NCBI GenBank assembly: GCA_964649415.1
Contig: CAZYSK010000107.1
Location: forward strand, 1-16,844
Source: CAZYSK01 sp964649415
GTDB lineage: Bacteria > Chloroflexota > Anaerolineae > B4-G1
Direction: 5' to 3'
Length of the DNA stretch: 16,844 nt
In this document: positions 1 through 7,610 of the stretch, piece by piece
Layout: the number at the start of each line of letters is the position of its first letter
Numbering within the stretch: position 1 is the first letter of the stretch
The notes under the pieces: generated by a model
Told to the model about the DNA's origin: nothing
The model's database searches: none
What the model saw: only the letters and a program-made list of their open reading frames with translations
Position numbers and translations under genes: made by a program

Positions 1-54
1 AATCTTGTAAGCCACAATGACCTTACCATCATTTTCTCTCCGACAAACTGCTAG

Positions 55-85
55 AAGAGGCCACCTCGTTGAGGTGGCCTCTTTT
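55..85 (+). terminator. Intrinsic terminator of a gene upstream of the window
   Basis: Bases 55-67 and 71-83 are perfect inverted complements (13 bp) around a GTT loop, and the right arm runs into TTTT at 82-85. The T tract lies on the + strand side, so it most likely ends a + strand transcript entering from the left. Bases 1-54 hold no gene that I can support. The following promoter's -35 element overlaps the terminator's end, so the two units are packed tightly. Confidence 0.85.
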
Positions 86-111
86 GCGATGTCCGATCGT
101 TGTGCTATACT
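84..111 (+). promoter_or_regulatory. Extended -10 promoter for the Lgt-like/HAD pair
   Basis: TATACT at 106-111 is preceded by TG plus one base (103-105), an extended -10 element. TTGCGA at 84-89 is a fair -35 with a 16-base spacer. A start near 118-120 would place the CACGGGGA arm (121-128) at the very 5' end of the RNA, which fits the folded leader described separately. It is placed directly after an intrinsic terminator, as expected for a new transcription unit. Confidence 0.65.
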
Positions 112-120
112 GACCCATGG

Positions 121-181
121 CACGGGGAAGGCCAAGAACCCCGTCGGATTGGGACAATCCGCCCATACCCAAATCCCCGTG
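121..181 (+). promoter_or_regulatory. Folded 5' leader with two competing stems (switch-like)
   Basis: CACGGGGA (121-128) pairs perfectly with TCCCCGTG (174-181), an 8-bp closing stem. The same 5' bases ACGGGG (122-127) can instead pair with CCCCGT (139-144), so the two folds exclude each other. Between them lies a hairpin GGATTG-GGA-CAATCC (146-160). The closing stem ends just before the likely SD (AGGA, 186-189) of the gene starting at 199. I could not match it to a known riboswitch class, so regulatory use is inference; the pairings are visible. Confidence 0.45.
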
Positions 182-781
182 AGGCAGGATTGGCTTCAAT
201 GGTGTTTCACATCGGCCCGCTGACGATTACAGGCTATGCGGCTCTGACAGACATCGGACTGCTGAGCGGCGCGATCATCGCCTGCCTTGGAGCCCGGCGA
301 CGCGGACTCAGCGCGATCTGGGCACTGGACGCCGTGCTGGCTGTCGCGTTGGGTGGATTGATCGGCGGACGCGCGGAACACGTCGCCATTCACTGGAGCT
401 ACTACGGAGACGTCATTCGCCATCGGATTGGAGCAATCCGCGCGCTGAGGGTCTGGGATGGCGGGTTGGGCTGGCACGGAGCGCTCGTGGGCGGGCTGCT
501 GACTGCGTTGGTCTACTGTCGCGCGCGGCGGATCCGCACGCGGCAACTGTTGGACACACTGGCGCCAGGGGCTGCAGTGCTGGCGACGTGTGTCTGGTTA
601 GGGTGCCTGCTGCACGGCTGCGCCTACGGGCTGGAGACCTACCCGGTGCAGGGTTGGCTCTGGGCGTTGAGCCTGGACCTCCCCGACCTGTACGGTATTC
701 GGGCCCCCCGGGTAGCTGTGCAGTTGCTGGGAGCGGGATGGAGTGCAGCCACGCTGGTTGCCGTATGGATTGCAGCAATCC
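146..781 (+). repeat. Three copies of interrupted palindrome GGATTG-N3-CAATCC
   Basis: Perfect 6-bp inverted repeats with a 3-base centre occur at 146-160 (centre GGA), 425-439 (GAG) and 767-781 (CAG). One lies in the leader and two inside the Lgt-like gene. I noticed no other copy in the window. The distances (279 and 342) are both multiples of three. In the gene frame the copies read I-x-x-I-R, so the two internal ones may simply reflect coding. Confidence 0.5.
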
Positions 782-1005
782 GGCCGATGGCTGGGCGATG
801 TGCGCGCCTCGCGGGTTGTCTGTTCCCCCTCTGGATGGCCCTCCACAGCTTCGGCTGCTTTGGACTGGGGTTCCTGCGGGCCGACGAGACGCTCCTGGTG
901 GCAGGCTGGCGCGCCGATCAGGCAGCAGATCTGGCACTGGGCGTGATCGGCGCGCTAGCGCTCCTGGCCGCCCGGTTCAACATGGAACGGCACGAGGTGA
1001 CGTAG
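199..1005 (+). CDS. Lgt-family (prolipoprotein diacylglyceryl transferase-like) membrane protein
   Basis: A 268-residue polytopic membrane protein with the Lgt outline: an N-terminal IGPL motif (residues 4-7), a GGR segment near 57, DGGLGWHG (87-94) matching the family's GGLSFHG with its conserved His, a GCAYG segment (140-144), and FLRADE (225-230) matching the C-terminal Arg/Glu motif. Lgt moves diacylglyceryl from phosphatidylglycerol to the lipobox Cys of lipoprotein precursors. The Arg and Asn of the GRxGN motif, important in E. coli Lgt, appear as Trp133 and Cys136, so this may be a divergent family member rather than the housekeeping enzyme. I chose ATG 199 because IGPL begins there as in the family and AGGA (186-189) sits 9 bases upstream. 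The frame stays open back to a TTG at 100, but that extension looks unlike Lgt and would start before the mRNA. The HAD gene follows after one base. Confidence 0.75.
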   Translation: MVFHIGPLTITGYAALTDIGLLSGAIIACLGARRRGLSAIWALDAVLAVALGGLIGGRAEHVAIHWSYYGDVIRHRIGAIRALRVWDGGLGWHGALVGGLLTALVYCRARRIRTRQLLDTLAPGAAVLATCVWLGCLLHGCAYGLETYPVQGWLWALSLDLPDLYGIRAPRVAVQLLGAGWSAATLVAVWIAAIRPMAGRCARLAGCLFPLWMALHSFGCFGLGFLRADETLLVAGWRADQAADLALGVIGALALLAARFNMERHEVT

Positions 1006-1006
1006 C

Positions 1007-1477
1007 GTGATTGAGATCGAAGTGCCCGGACGCGGCAGCTACAGGCTGGCGCACGTGGTGTTGGACGTCAACGGCACGATTGTCGCCGATGGACAGTTGA
1101 TCGAGGGAGTGGCCCAACGAGTGACCGAACTGCGCCACCTGGTCAAAGTGCACATGCTCACCGCCGATACACGGAGGCGGCAGCACGCGATTGACGCCCA
1201 GTTGGGTATGCGGGCCGCCCGGATCGCGCCCATGGACGAAGCGGCTCAAAAGGCGTCCTTCGTGCACGAGCTGGGAAGCGAGGGCGTGTGCGCGGTCGGC
1301 AACGGCGCGAACGACGCTGGCATGCTGCGTGAGGCCAGGCTCGCCATCGCCGTGATGGGGGCGGAGGGCCTGGCCGTAGAGACGCTAAACGCAGCCGACG
1401 TCCTTGCCCCTGATATCAACAACGCGCTGGATCTGCTGCTGAATCCCCTGAGGCTCGTGGCGACCTTGCGGCGCTAA
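1007..1477 (+). CDS. Small HAD-fold protein, soluble P-type-ATPase-like phosphatase group
   Basis: A 156-residue protein with all HAD landmarks and no membrane segments: DVNGT at residues 20-24 (Asp20 as likely nucleophile), Thr52 in LTAD as motif II, Lys83 as motif III, and GNGANDAGM (98-106) as motif IV with the metal-binding Asp. The lack of a cap domain and the DxNGT form match cytosolic relatives of the P-type ATPase phosphorylation domain. The second Asp of the usual DxD is Asn22, which I believe is common in this group and which weakens the case for a general phosphatase. Substrate unknown. GTG start at 1007 with SD GAGGTGA (994-1000), which lies within the end of the Lgt-like gene; only one base separates the two genes, so they are co-transcribed and probably translationally coupled. 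Confidence 0.75.
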   Translation: MIEIEVPGRGSYRLAHVVLDVNGTIVADGQLIEGVAQRVTELRHLVKVHMLTADTRRRQHAIDAQLGMRAARIAPMDEAAQKASFVHELGSEGVCAVGNGANDAGMLREARLAIAVMGAEGLAVETLNAADVLAPDINNALDLLLNPLRLVATLRR

Positions 1478-1763
1478 GGAGGTCGGGCGTCAATTCAACG
1501 CCTCATCATTCACACTCACACCCCTCACCTAAGAGCGTCGTGGGGACGTGCTTGTCATACGCAACGTCGGTCGCCACGACGAGACACTCAAACGCCCCTG
1601 AAGTTCCCCTGTCCGCTTCTCTCTACCTTGGAATAATGACACTCCAACGGTCATGGCGCGCCACAGTGTTGAAAAACAGGGGCGACATACTGCGGCTTGA
1701 TGGGCGACTACCTGCCCGGCGGCGCAGCTGCCGCTGGGCACAGATGGCGCGCGGTCGTTGCCG
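1478..1763. other. Convergent intergenic gap, no supported gene
   Basis: This stretch lies between the 3' ends of two convergent genes. Short open frames cross it on both strands, but they have weak start contexts, run into the EF-G gene and resemble nothing I know. Just after the HAD stop there is a weak hairpin (GGGCGT 1485-1490 with ACGCCT 1498-1503) without a T tract. The only strong structure is the hairpin at 1713-1740. Confidence 0.6.
1713..1740. terminator. Strong hairpin between convergent genes, possible bidirectional terminator
   Basis: Bases 1713-1723 pair with 1730-1740 (11 positions, one G-T wobble on the + strand RNA) around a 6-base loop. It starts 23 bases past the EF-G stop codon on the - strand. 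Neither side has a T tract, so if it terminates it does so weakly or with a factor. Its position at the end of the long - strand operon is the main argument. Confidence 0.4.
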
Positions 1764-3878
1764 TCAGCGCTTGGGCACCTTTCCATCCGCCTCGCGCTGC
1801 TTGATGATCTCCTCCGCGGTGTAATCTGGCACCAGATCATAGCGCAGGAACTCCAACGTGAAGGTGCCACGGCCCTGGGTCAGGCTGCGCAGGTCCGTTG
1901 CGTAGCCCCGCGCCTCGGCCAGTGGGACCTCAGCGTCCACGTTGCGCCTAGCCCCTCGCACGTATACCCCGCCCACAGACCCTCGCCGCCGGCTAACATC
2001 GCCCACGACAGCGCCCAGATACTCCTCGCCGACCCTGGCGTCCAGGGCCATGACGGGTTCGAGTAGCGCGGGCTTGCCCTGGCGCACAGCCTGACGCGCC
2101 GCCATCGAACCCGCGATCTGGAAGTCCATGGACGCCGAGTCCACCTCGTGGAACTTGCCCCCCAGCAACGTCACACGTACATCGGTGACAGGGTAGCCCG
2201 CGATGACGCCTCTCTCCAGCGCGTCGCGCACGCCCAACTCGGTCGGGCGCAGGAAGTCACTGGGGAAATCAGAGGGGGGAGCTTCGTTCTCGAACACGAT
2301 GCCCTCCCCGCGCACCAGCGGCTCGATGCGCAGGTGCACCACGGCGAAGTGGCCGTGGCCGCCGGTTTGCTTCCTGTACTCCCCAATTACCTCCACCGTA
2401 TGGCGCACCGTCTCCCGATAGGAGATCTGCGGAGGGCTTACCTGGGGGACGATGCCAAACTCGGTCCGCAGCCGATCGACGGCGATCTCCAAGTGCAGCT
2501 CACCCATCCCCGAAAGCGTCTCCTCCTCCGTCTGGGGGTCGAAGTAGCTGACCAACGTGGGGTCTTCGGCGCACAGCCGTGCCAAAGCCTGGCGCAGCTT
2601 CCCACGCGTCTCCCTGGAAGCGGCGGTCAACGCGACTGCGATGACGGGCTCCGGGAACTTGAACGTCTCCAGCATGATGGGATGAGCGGGGTCACAGAGG
2701 GTGTCACCGGTGATGGCTGACTTGACGCCCACCAACGCCACCACGTCGCTGCTTGCCATGTGGTCCACTTGCTCGCGCTGCCTGCCGTGCATCCGATAGA
2801 TGCGCCCCACCCGCTCCTCCACGTCAGCACGTGGATTGTAGACCGTCTCGCCGACCTCCAAGTGACCGGAGAAAACCCGCACCCACGTCAGGTGACCGAC
2901 GTGCGGATCAGTGACAATCTTGAACGCGGCTGCACAGAATGGGGCGTCGGGACTGTCGGGGCGTTCGACGATTTCCTCGCCGCCGCCGGGGGCAGTGCCC
3001 AGTATTGGAGGTAGATCGACCGGCGCCGGCAGGTAGGCGACGATGGCATCAAGCAGTGGCTGGACGCCGATGCGCTTGCGCGAAGCGCCACACAAGACGG
3101 GCACAATCTTGCCAGCGGTGACGGCCCGGCGCAAGGCCGCTCCAAGTGCGGCCGCGTCCGGCCCGCTCCCCTCCAGGCACTGCTCCAGCAGCTTCTCGTC
3201 GGTCTCACAGATCGTGTCCACCAGCAACGCACGTGCCGATTCGACCTGGGCCTCCATTGAGGGAGGAACCGGCCCCACCGCCGGATCATCCATCGGCTCG
3301 CCAGCCTCGTCACGCCACGTCAGGGCCTGCCTGCCAAGCAGATCTACGACACCGGCGAAGCCATCTTCACGCCCAACGGGCAGTTGTAGCGACACGGCGT
3401 CTGGCGTGAGTCGCTTGTGAATCTCGCCCAACACGCGCTCGTAGTCGGCGCCTACGCGATCGAGCTTGTTGATGTAGAGGAGACGCGGCAGGTTCTCGCG
3501 GTCTGCATGGCTCCAAACCGTCTCGGTCTGGGGCTCGACCCCGCCCACGCCGCACACCACGACCACCGCCCCGTCAATGACACGCATGGAGCGCACGACC
3601 TCAGCGGTGAAGTCAATGTGTCCGGGCGTGTCGATCAAGTTGATACGGTGATCGTGCCAATGGCAGGCTGTGGCGGCCGACATGATGGTAATGCCACGCT
3701 CACGCTCCTGCTCCATCCAATCCAACTGCGTGCTGCCATCGTCCACGCTGCCAGCGCGGTGGATGCGCCCCGTGTAGTACAGAATTGCCTCGGACGTGGT
3801 CGTCTTGCCAGCGTCCACGTGGGCAAAAACGCCAAGGATACGCACCCTGTTGATCGGCGCTTCTTTCTTCTTGCTCAT
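1764..3878 (-). CDS. fusA: Elongation factor G paralogue (translational GTPase)
   Basis: A 704-residue, full-length EF-G-type GTPase. G1 AHVDAGKTT (residues 19-27), switch I RGITI (61-65), G3 DTPGH (83-87) and G4 NKLD (137-140) are intact. Domain III carries GMGELHLEI. Domain IV keeps TGGHG and the FHEVDS loop, whose His matches the tip residue needed for translocation. Domain V has GYATDLRSLTQGRG. EF-G moves tRNA-mRNA through the ribosome and helps recycling. No ribosomal-protein or EF-Tu genes are nearby; it is the last gene of an exporter operon, so I infer a paralogue with a special role. Domain IV looks like EF-G rather than Tet(M). ATG 3878 is preferred because AAGGGGGA lies just upstream; a GTG at 3908 would add ten residues and overlap the previous stop. 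The gap to the upstream ABC gene is 26 bases. Confidence 0.92.
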   Translation of the reverse strand: MSKKKEAPINRVRILGVFAHVDAGKTTTSEAILYYTGRIHRAGSVDDGSTQLDWMEQERERGITIMSAATACHWHDHRINLIDTPGHIDFTAEVVRSMRVIDGAVVVVCGVGGVEPQTETVWSHADRENLPRLLYINKLDRVGADYERVLGEIHKRLTPDAVSLQLPVGREDGFAGVVDLLGRQALTWRDEAGEPMDDPAVGPVPPSMEAQVESARALLVDTICETDEKLLEQCLEGSGPDAAALGAALRRAVTAGKIVPVLCGASRKRIGVQPLLDAIVAYLPAPVDLPPILGTAPGGGEEIVERPDSPDAPFCAAAFKIVTDPHVGHLTWVRVFSGHLEVGETVYNPRADVEERVGRIYRMHGRQREQVDHMASSDVVALVGVKSAITGDTLCDPAHPIMLETFKFPEPVIAVALTAASRETRGKLRQALARLCAEDPTLVSYFDPQTEEETLSGMGELHLEIAVDRLRTEFGIVPQVSPPQISYRETVRHTVEVIGEYRKQTGGHGHFAVVHLRIEPLVRGEGIVFENEAPPSDFPSDFLRPTELGVRDALERGVIAGYPVTDVRVTLLGGKFHEVDSASMDFQIAGSMAARQAVRQGKPALLEPVMALDARVGEEYLGAVVGDVSRRRGSVGGVYVRGARRNVDAEVPLAEARGYATDLRSLTQGRGTFTLEFLRYDLVPDYTAEEIIKQREADGKVPKR

Positions 3879-3904
3879 GAATTCCCCCTTCAAACTTCGC
3901 AGCC

Positions 3905-5725
3905 TCACACCGTTACCGAGCCAGGCATTTTAAACGCATTGTGTTCTTGTTCCAACTGACGACGAAACTGCTTCGTGTACAGACGGTAGTAATGTCCTCT
4001 GGCACGCATCAACTCGGCGTGGCTACCCATCTCCGCGATGTGGCCGTCTTCGATGACCAGAATCCGATCCGCCCGCTTGATCGTCGAGAGGCGGTGCGCG
4101 ATGACGAAGCTGGTGCAGTCGCGCATCAACGTTTCCATTCCCCGCTGAATCAGCGCCTCGGTCAGCGTGTCTACTGAACTGGTCGCCTCGTCCATGATGA
4201 AGATGTCCGGCTGCGCCAGAATCGCGCGTGCCAGGCTGACCAGTTGCTTCTGCCCGACCGAGAGCAGGTTTCCCCCCTCACCAACATCTTCGTCGTAGCC
4301 CTTATCTAGCGTCACGATGAAGTCGTGGGCGCCCGCCAGCCTGGCCGCATCCTCGATCTCCTCGTCACTCGCATCCAGTCGACCGTAGCGGATGTTCTCG
4401 CGGACGGTACCGGAGAACAGGTGCGGTGTCTGCAACACCACCCCCACGCGCGACTGGATGGCGTGCAGCGACAGGTCGGTGTAATCCCGTCCGTCGATGC
4501 ACACCGTGCCCTGCTTGGGTTCGTAGAACCGACAGAGCAGGTTAACGATGGTCGTCTTCCCACCACCTGTCGGCCCCACCAGCGCGATGGTCTCGCCCCG
4601 TCTCACCCGCAAGGAGAAGTCCTGCAGGACTGGCTTGCCGGGTTCATACCAGAAGTCCACGTGGTCGAATTGGATATCCCCGCGGATGGTGCTCGGGTCA
4701 ACCGCATGCGTGCGGTCGGCCACGTCGGGGACTGCGTCAATCAACGAGAACACGCGCTCCGCCGAGGCAATCGTGTGCTGCATCTCCGCATACACGCGGG
4801 CCAGATCCTGGACGGGCCAAAGCATGAACGTGACGTACGAGACGAACGCCTGGATTCCGCCGATGGTCAGGCTGCCCACACGGACCTGAAACCCACCGTA
4901 CCAGACGATGCTACCCAACGCCACGGCACTGATCAACTGCACCATCGGCAGAAACAACGCCGAGAGCCACGCAGCCCGGTATGCCGCGCGGTACATGTCG
5001 CCGGAGAGCTCACCGAACTCGCGCAGATTCTCCTGCTCGCGGCACAGGGCCTTCACCACACGCACACCGGTGATATTCTCATTGTAGGCACCCGTGATCT
5101 TGGAGTTGATCTTGCGCACCTTCCGATACTGGACGATGATCTTCTTCCTGAACTGCGCTGCCACAACTACCAGGACCGGGATGACCGCAAACACGATCAG
5201 GGCCAAGCGCCAGTTGATGATCAACATGAAGCAGACCGATGTGGTGATGTTGAGCACGGCCCAGGTGACATCCAACAGGCCCCACGTCACCAGTTGAGCG
5301 ATACGTTCCGAATCGGACGTGACGCGCGACATTATCCAGCCCACAGGTGTCCGGTCGAAGTAGGAGAAGGAGAGTTCCTGCAGGTGGTCGAACATCTTCT
5401 GCCGCAGGTCGTACCGAATGCGCTGCCCCAGCACCGCAGTCAGGAAGATAAAGCTGAACACTCCTAGCGCCTGGACGACGATCAGCAAGCCATACGTGAG
5501 AACAAGCCCACGTAGCGCTGCCCAATCTCCTGCCAGGATCCCCTCGTCCACGATCTGCTTACTGAGGAAGGTGAAATACGAGTCCAGAGCAGACACAAGC
5601 GCGATAGACACCAGAAAACCCACCAGCCATTGCCAGTGAGGCTTGGTCTGGGCTAGAATGCGGACGACAGTTCTGCCGTCGAATCGGGTACTGAACTCTT
5701 CCTCTTCAAACTCAAAACCTGGCAC
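3905..5725 (-). CDS. ABC exporter half-transporter, consensus-Walker-B subunit
   Basis: A 606-residue type IV (MsbA/BmrA-like) half-transporter: about six membrane helices in residues 30-310, then an ATPase domain with Walker A GPTGGGKTT (384-392), Q-loop Gln432, signature LSVGQ (488-492), Walker B ending Asp512-Glu513, and switch His544. It keeps the catalytic Glu but its signature has Val in place of the first Gly. That is the pattern of the TM288/BmrD-like half of heterodimeric exporters, whose signature completes the partner's degenerate ATP site. It starts with GTG at 5725, which overlaps the upstream half-transporter by 14 bases, with SD GGGAGGT a few bases before. The overlap favours coupled, equimolar synthesis. 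Substrate cannot be read from sequence; drugs, lipids or peptides are typical. Confidence 0.9.
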   Translation of the reverse strand: MPGFEFEEEEFSTRFDGRTVVRILAQTKPHWQWLVGFLVSIALVSALDSYFTFLSKQIVDEGILAGDWAALRGLVLTYGLLIVVQALGVFSFIFLTAVLGQRIRYDLRQKMFDHLQELSFSYFDRTPVGWIMSRVTSDSERIAQLVTWGLLDVTWAVLNITTSVCFMLIINWRLALIVFAVIPVLVVVAAQFRKKIIVQYRKVRKINSKITGAYNENITGVRVVKALCREQENLREFGELSGDMYRAAYRAAWLSALFLPMVQLISAVALGSIVWYGGFQVRVGSLTIGGIQAFVSYVTFMLWPVQDLARVYAEMQHTIASAERVFSLIDAVPDVADRTHAVDPSTIRGDIQFDHVDFWYEPGKPVLQDFSLRVRRGETIALVGPTGGGKTTIVNLLCRFYEPKQGTVCIDGRDYTDLSLHAIQSRVGVVLQTPHLFSGTVRENIRYGRLDASDEEIEDAARLAGAHDFIVTLDKGYDEDVGEGGNLLSVGQKQLVSLARAILAQPDIFIMDEATSSVDTLTEALIQRGMETLMRDCTSFVIAHRLSTIKRADRILVIEDGHIAEMGSHAELMRARGHYYRLYTKQFRRQLEQEHNAFKMPGSVTV

Positions 5726-7580
5726 CGACTACCTCCCCGTCGTCAGTGACTCCCTCGGCGTCCAAGACGCCCGACGCCTGTTCAATTTCCCTGTCCAGCT
5801 CTTCCTCTATGCGAGCCTGCAGATCGTAAATTCGGCGATAGATGCCCGGTTGCTCCATTAACTCGCTGTGCGTCCCTCGTTGCACGATTCGTCCCCGATC
5901 CAGGACCAGAATCAGGTCAGCATTCATCACGCTCTGCACGCGATGCGCGATGATGAAACTGGTGCGACCTTGCATCAGGTACTCCAACGCGGATCGGATC
6001 TCGCCCTCGGTTTCTGTATCCACCGACGAGGTGGCGTCGTCCAGGATGAGGATACGCGGGTCCTTGAGCAACGTGCGTGCAATAGCGACACGCTGTTTCT
6101 GCCCTCCCGAGAGCGTCACGCCTCTCTCGCCCACCAGCGTGTCGTAGTTATCGGGAAACGACAGAACGACGTCGTGAATAGCCGCCGAACGGGCGGCGGC
6201 CTCGACCTCGGCATCGGACACGTCCCGTGTCACCCCGTAGGTGACGTTCTCACGGATCGTGCGCGAGAAGAGCACAGGCTCCTGTTCAACGACGCCAATC
6301 TGGCTGCGCAGGAAGTGGCGCGGATACCTTTCCAGCTCCACCCCGTCCAGCTTCACGCTACCCCCTGTGTACGCGTAGAAACGGGGCAGCAGATTGACCA
6401 GGGTCGTCTTGCCTGAACCGGTCGAACCGAGCAAGGCCACAACCTGTCCCGGCTCGCACCGGAAACTGATATCCTCCAACACCGGGCTCTCGGCGTCATA
6501 CTCGAAGCCGACTCCTTGAAAGACGATCTCCCCGCGCACGCCATCGGAGGGCGCGTAGTCGCCCGCCATCAGAGGCTCGCGCTCCTCCCTGATCAGTTCC
6601 GCGATGCGTCCATAGGAGACCATCGCGGTTGACATCTGCACAATCAGCCGGCCCAGATTGCGCATGGGCCAGATGATCCACACGACCAGGCCCGCGTACG
6701 CTAGATACGTTCCCACCGTGATCGTGCCGTTCATAGCCATGAGCGCGCCGGCGAAGAAGCCACCCAGCATCTGGCCAGCGCACAATGTGTCTGTCGTCGG
6801 CCAGAACAGCGAGTGCATCAGCGCCAACTGCCGCCCACGCTCGAACTGCTCCCAGTTTTCCCCCCGGAACTTATCCCGCTCGTATGCCTGCCGGGCAAAC
6901 GCCTTGACCACCCGCACGCCGGTCAGGTTCTCCTGCAGGACGGTCGAAAGCCTGGCCTCCTGATCCTGGTACGCCTCGTAGGCCTTTGAGATCCGCTTGA
7001 AGAAGAAGACGGACACGAGCAGCACCACCGGAACCACCACGATCGAGAGCAACGCCAATCGACGGTTCAGGTTCAGAAGAGCTACGAAGTTTATGCCGAA
7101 AAGCAGCACGATACGGCCCACGCCGATGGCCTGTTCGGCAAAGAACAGGCGCAGCGCATCCACATCGGAAGTGACTCGTTGGATCAACTCGCCGGTCTTG
7201 GCCCGATCGTGATAGGTAAACGACAGCCGCTGGATGTGGTCGAACAGATAGTTGCGCAGGCGTCGTGTGACGCTCTCAGCCGCCCGGGCGGCCAGCTTGC
7301 CGCTCAGAAAAGTGAACGCGCCCTGCAGCACCGCCAGACCCACGAAGCTGAACGCGATGAGTGGCAACGTGCGGCCCAACTCGCCCTGGGGCAAGACGGA
7401 GTCCACGAAATAACGCAGCAACAGGTAGTTGCCTGCCTTCAGCAGGGCCGCCAACCCCACACCGAGGATCGCCATCACGTACGTCAGGCGAAAGCCAAGC
7501 AGCATGCGCCACAACCCTGTAAGACGCTTCCCCGAAACGGCAGTCCTGAAGTCAGTATCAGTTGGCGTGTCAAACGCCAT
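5712..7580 (-). CDS. ABC exporter half-transporter, degenerate-Walker-B subunit
   Basis: A 622-residue half-transporter with about six membrane helices in residues 30-320 and an ATPase domain: Walker A GSTGSGKTT (385-393), Q-loop Gln433, canonical signature LSGGQ (490-494), Walker B ILILDDATSSVD with Asp514 followed by Asp515 where the catalytic Glu is expected, and His546 of the H-loop. Asp at that position is the mark of the TM287/BmrC-like subunit of heterodimeric exporters. It pairs well with the next gene, which has the Glu but a degenerate signature. ATG 7580 is preceded by GAGGAGG about 10 bases upstream. The gap to the tandem HAD gene is 30 bases and it overlaps the next gene by 14, so it is part of the same operon. 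Confidence 0.9.
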   Translation of the reverse strand: MAFDTPTDTDFRTAVSGKRLTGLWRMLLGFRLTYVMAILGVGLAALLKAGNYLLLRYFVDSVLPQGELGRTLPLIAFSFVGLAVLQGAFTFLSGKLAARAAESVTRRLRNYLFDHIQRLSFTYHDRAKTGELIQRVTSDVDALRLFFAEQAIGVGRIVLLFGINFVALLNLNRRLALLSIVVVPVVLLVSVFFFKRISKAYEAYQDQEARLSTVLQENLTGVRVVKAFARQAYERDKFRGENWEQFERGRQLALMHSLFWPTTDTLCAGQMLGGFFAGALMAMNGTITVGTYLAYAGLVVWIIWPMRNLGRLIVQMSTAMVSYGRIAELIREEREPLMAGDYAPSDGVRGEIVFQGVGFEYDAESPVLEDISFRCEPGQVVALLGSTGSGKTTLVNLLPRFYAYTGGSVKLDGVELERYPRHFLRSQIGVVEQEPVLFSRTIRENVTYGVTRDVSDAEVEAAARSAAIHDVVLSFPDNYDTLVGERGVTLSGGQKQRVAIARTLLKDPRILILDDATSSVDTETEGEIRSALEYLMQGRTSFIIAHRVQSVMNADLILVLDRGRIVQRGTHSELMEQPGIYRRIYDLQARIEEELDREIEQASGVLDAEGVTDDGEVVGARF

Positions 7581-7610
7581 CGTAGTACGCCCTCCTCGAC
7601 AGCCGGGGCT

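Noticed and set aside
121..181. Assignment to a named riboswitch class
   Set aside because: I compared it from memory with SAM, TPP, preQ1, fluoride, ZTP, guanidine, cyclic-di-GMP and cobalamin consensus cores and found no match.
100..198. 33-residue N-terminal extension of the Lgt-like protein from TTG at 100
   Set aside because: It would begin upstream of the predicted transcript start, has no SD, and the family's N-terminal motif begins right after ATG 199.
1529..1870. Small open frames on both strands in the convergent gap
   Set aside because: They run into the EF-G 3' end, lack good SD sites and have no recognisable content.
1764..3878. Tet(M)-type ribosomal protection protein
   Set aside because: Length, domain IV (TGGHG, FHEVDS) and domain V are those of EF-G, so I keep EF-G paralogue.
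4325..5467. Long + strand open frame (380 codons) opposite an ABC exporter gene
   Set aside because: It is antisense to intact membrane and ATPase domains; the His/Gln/Asp-rich product is typical of a shadow frame.
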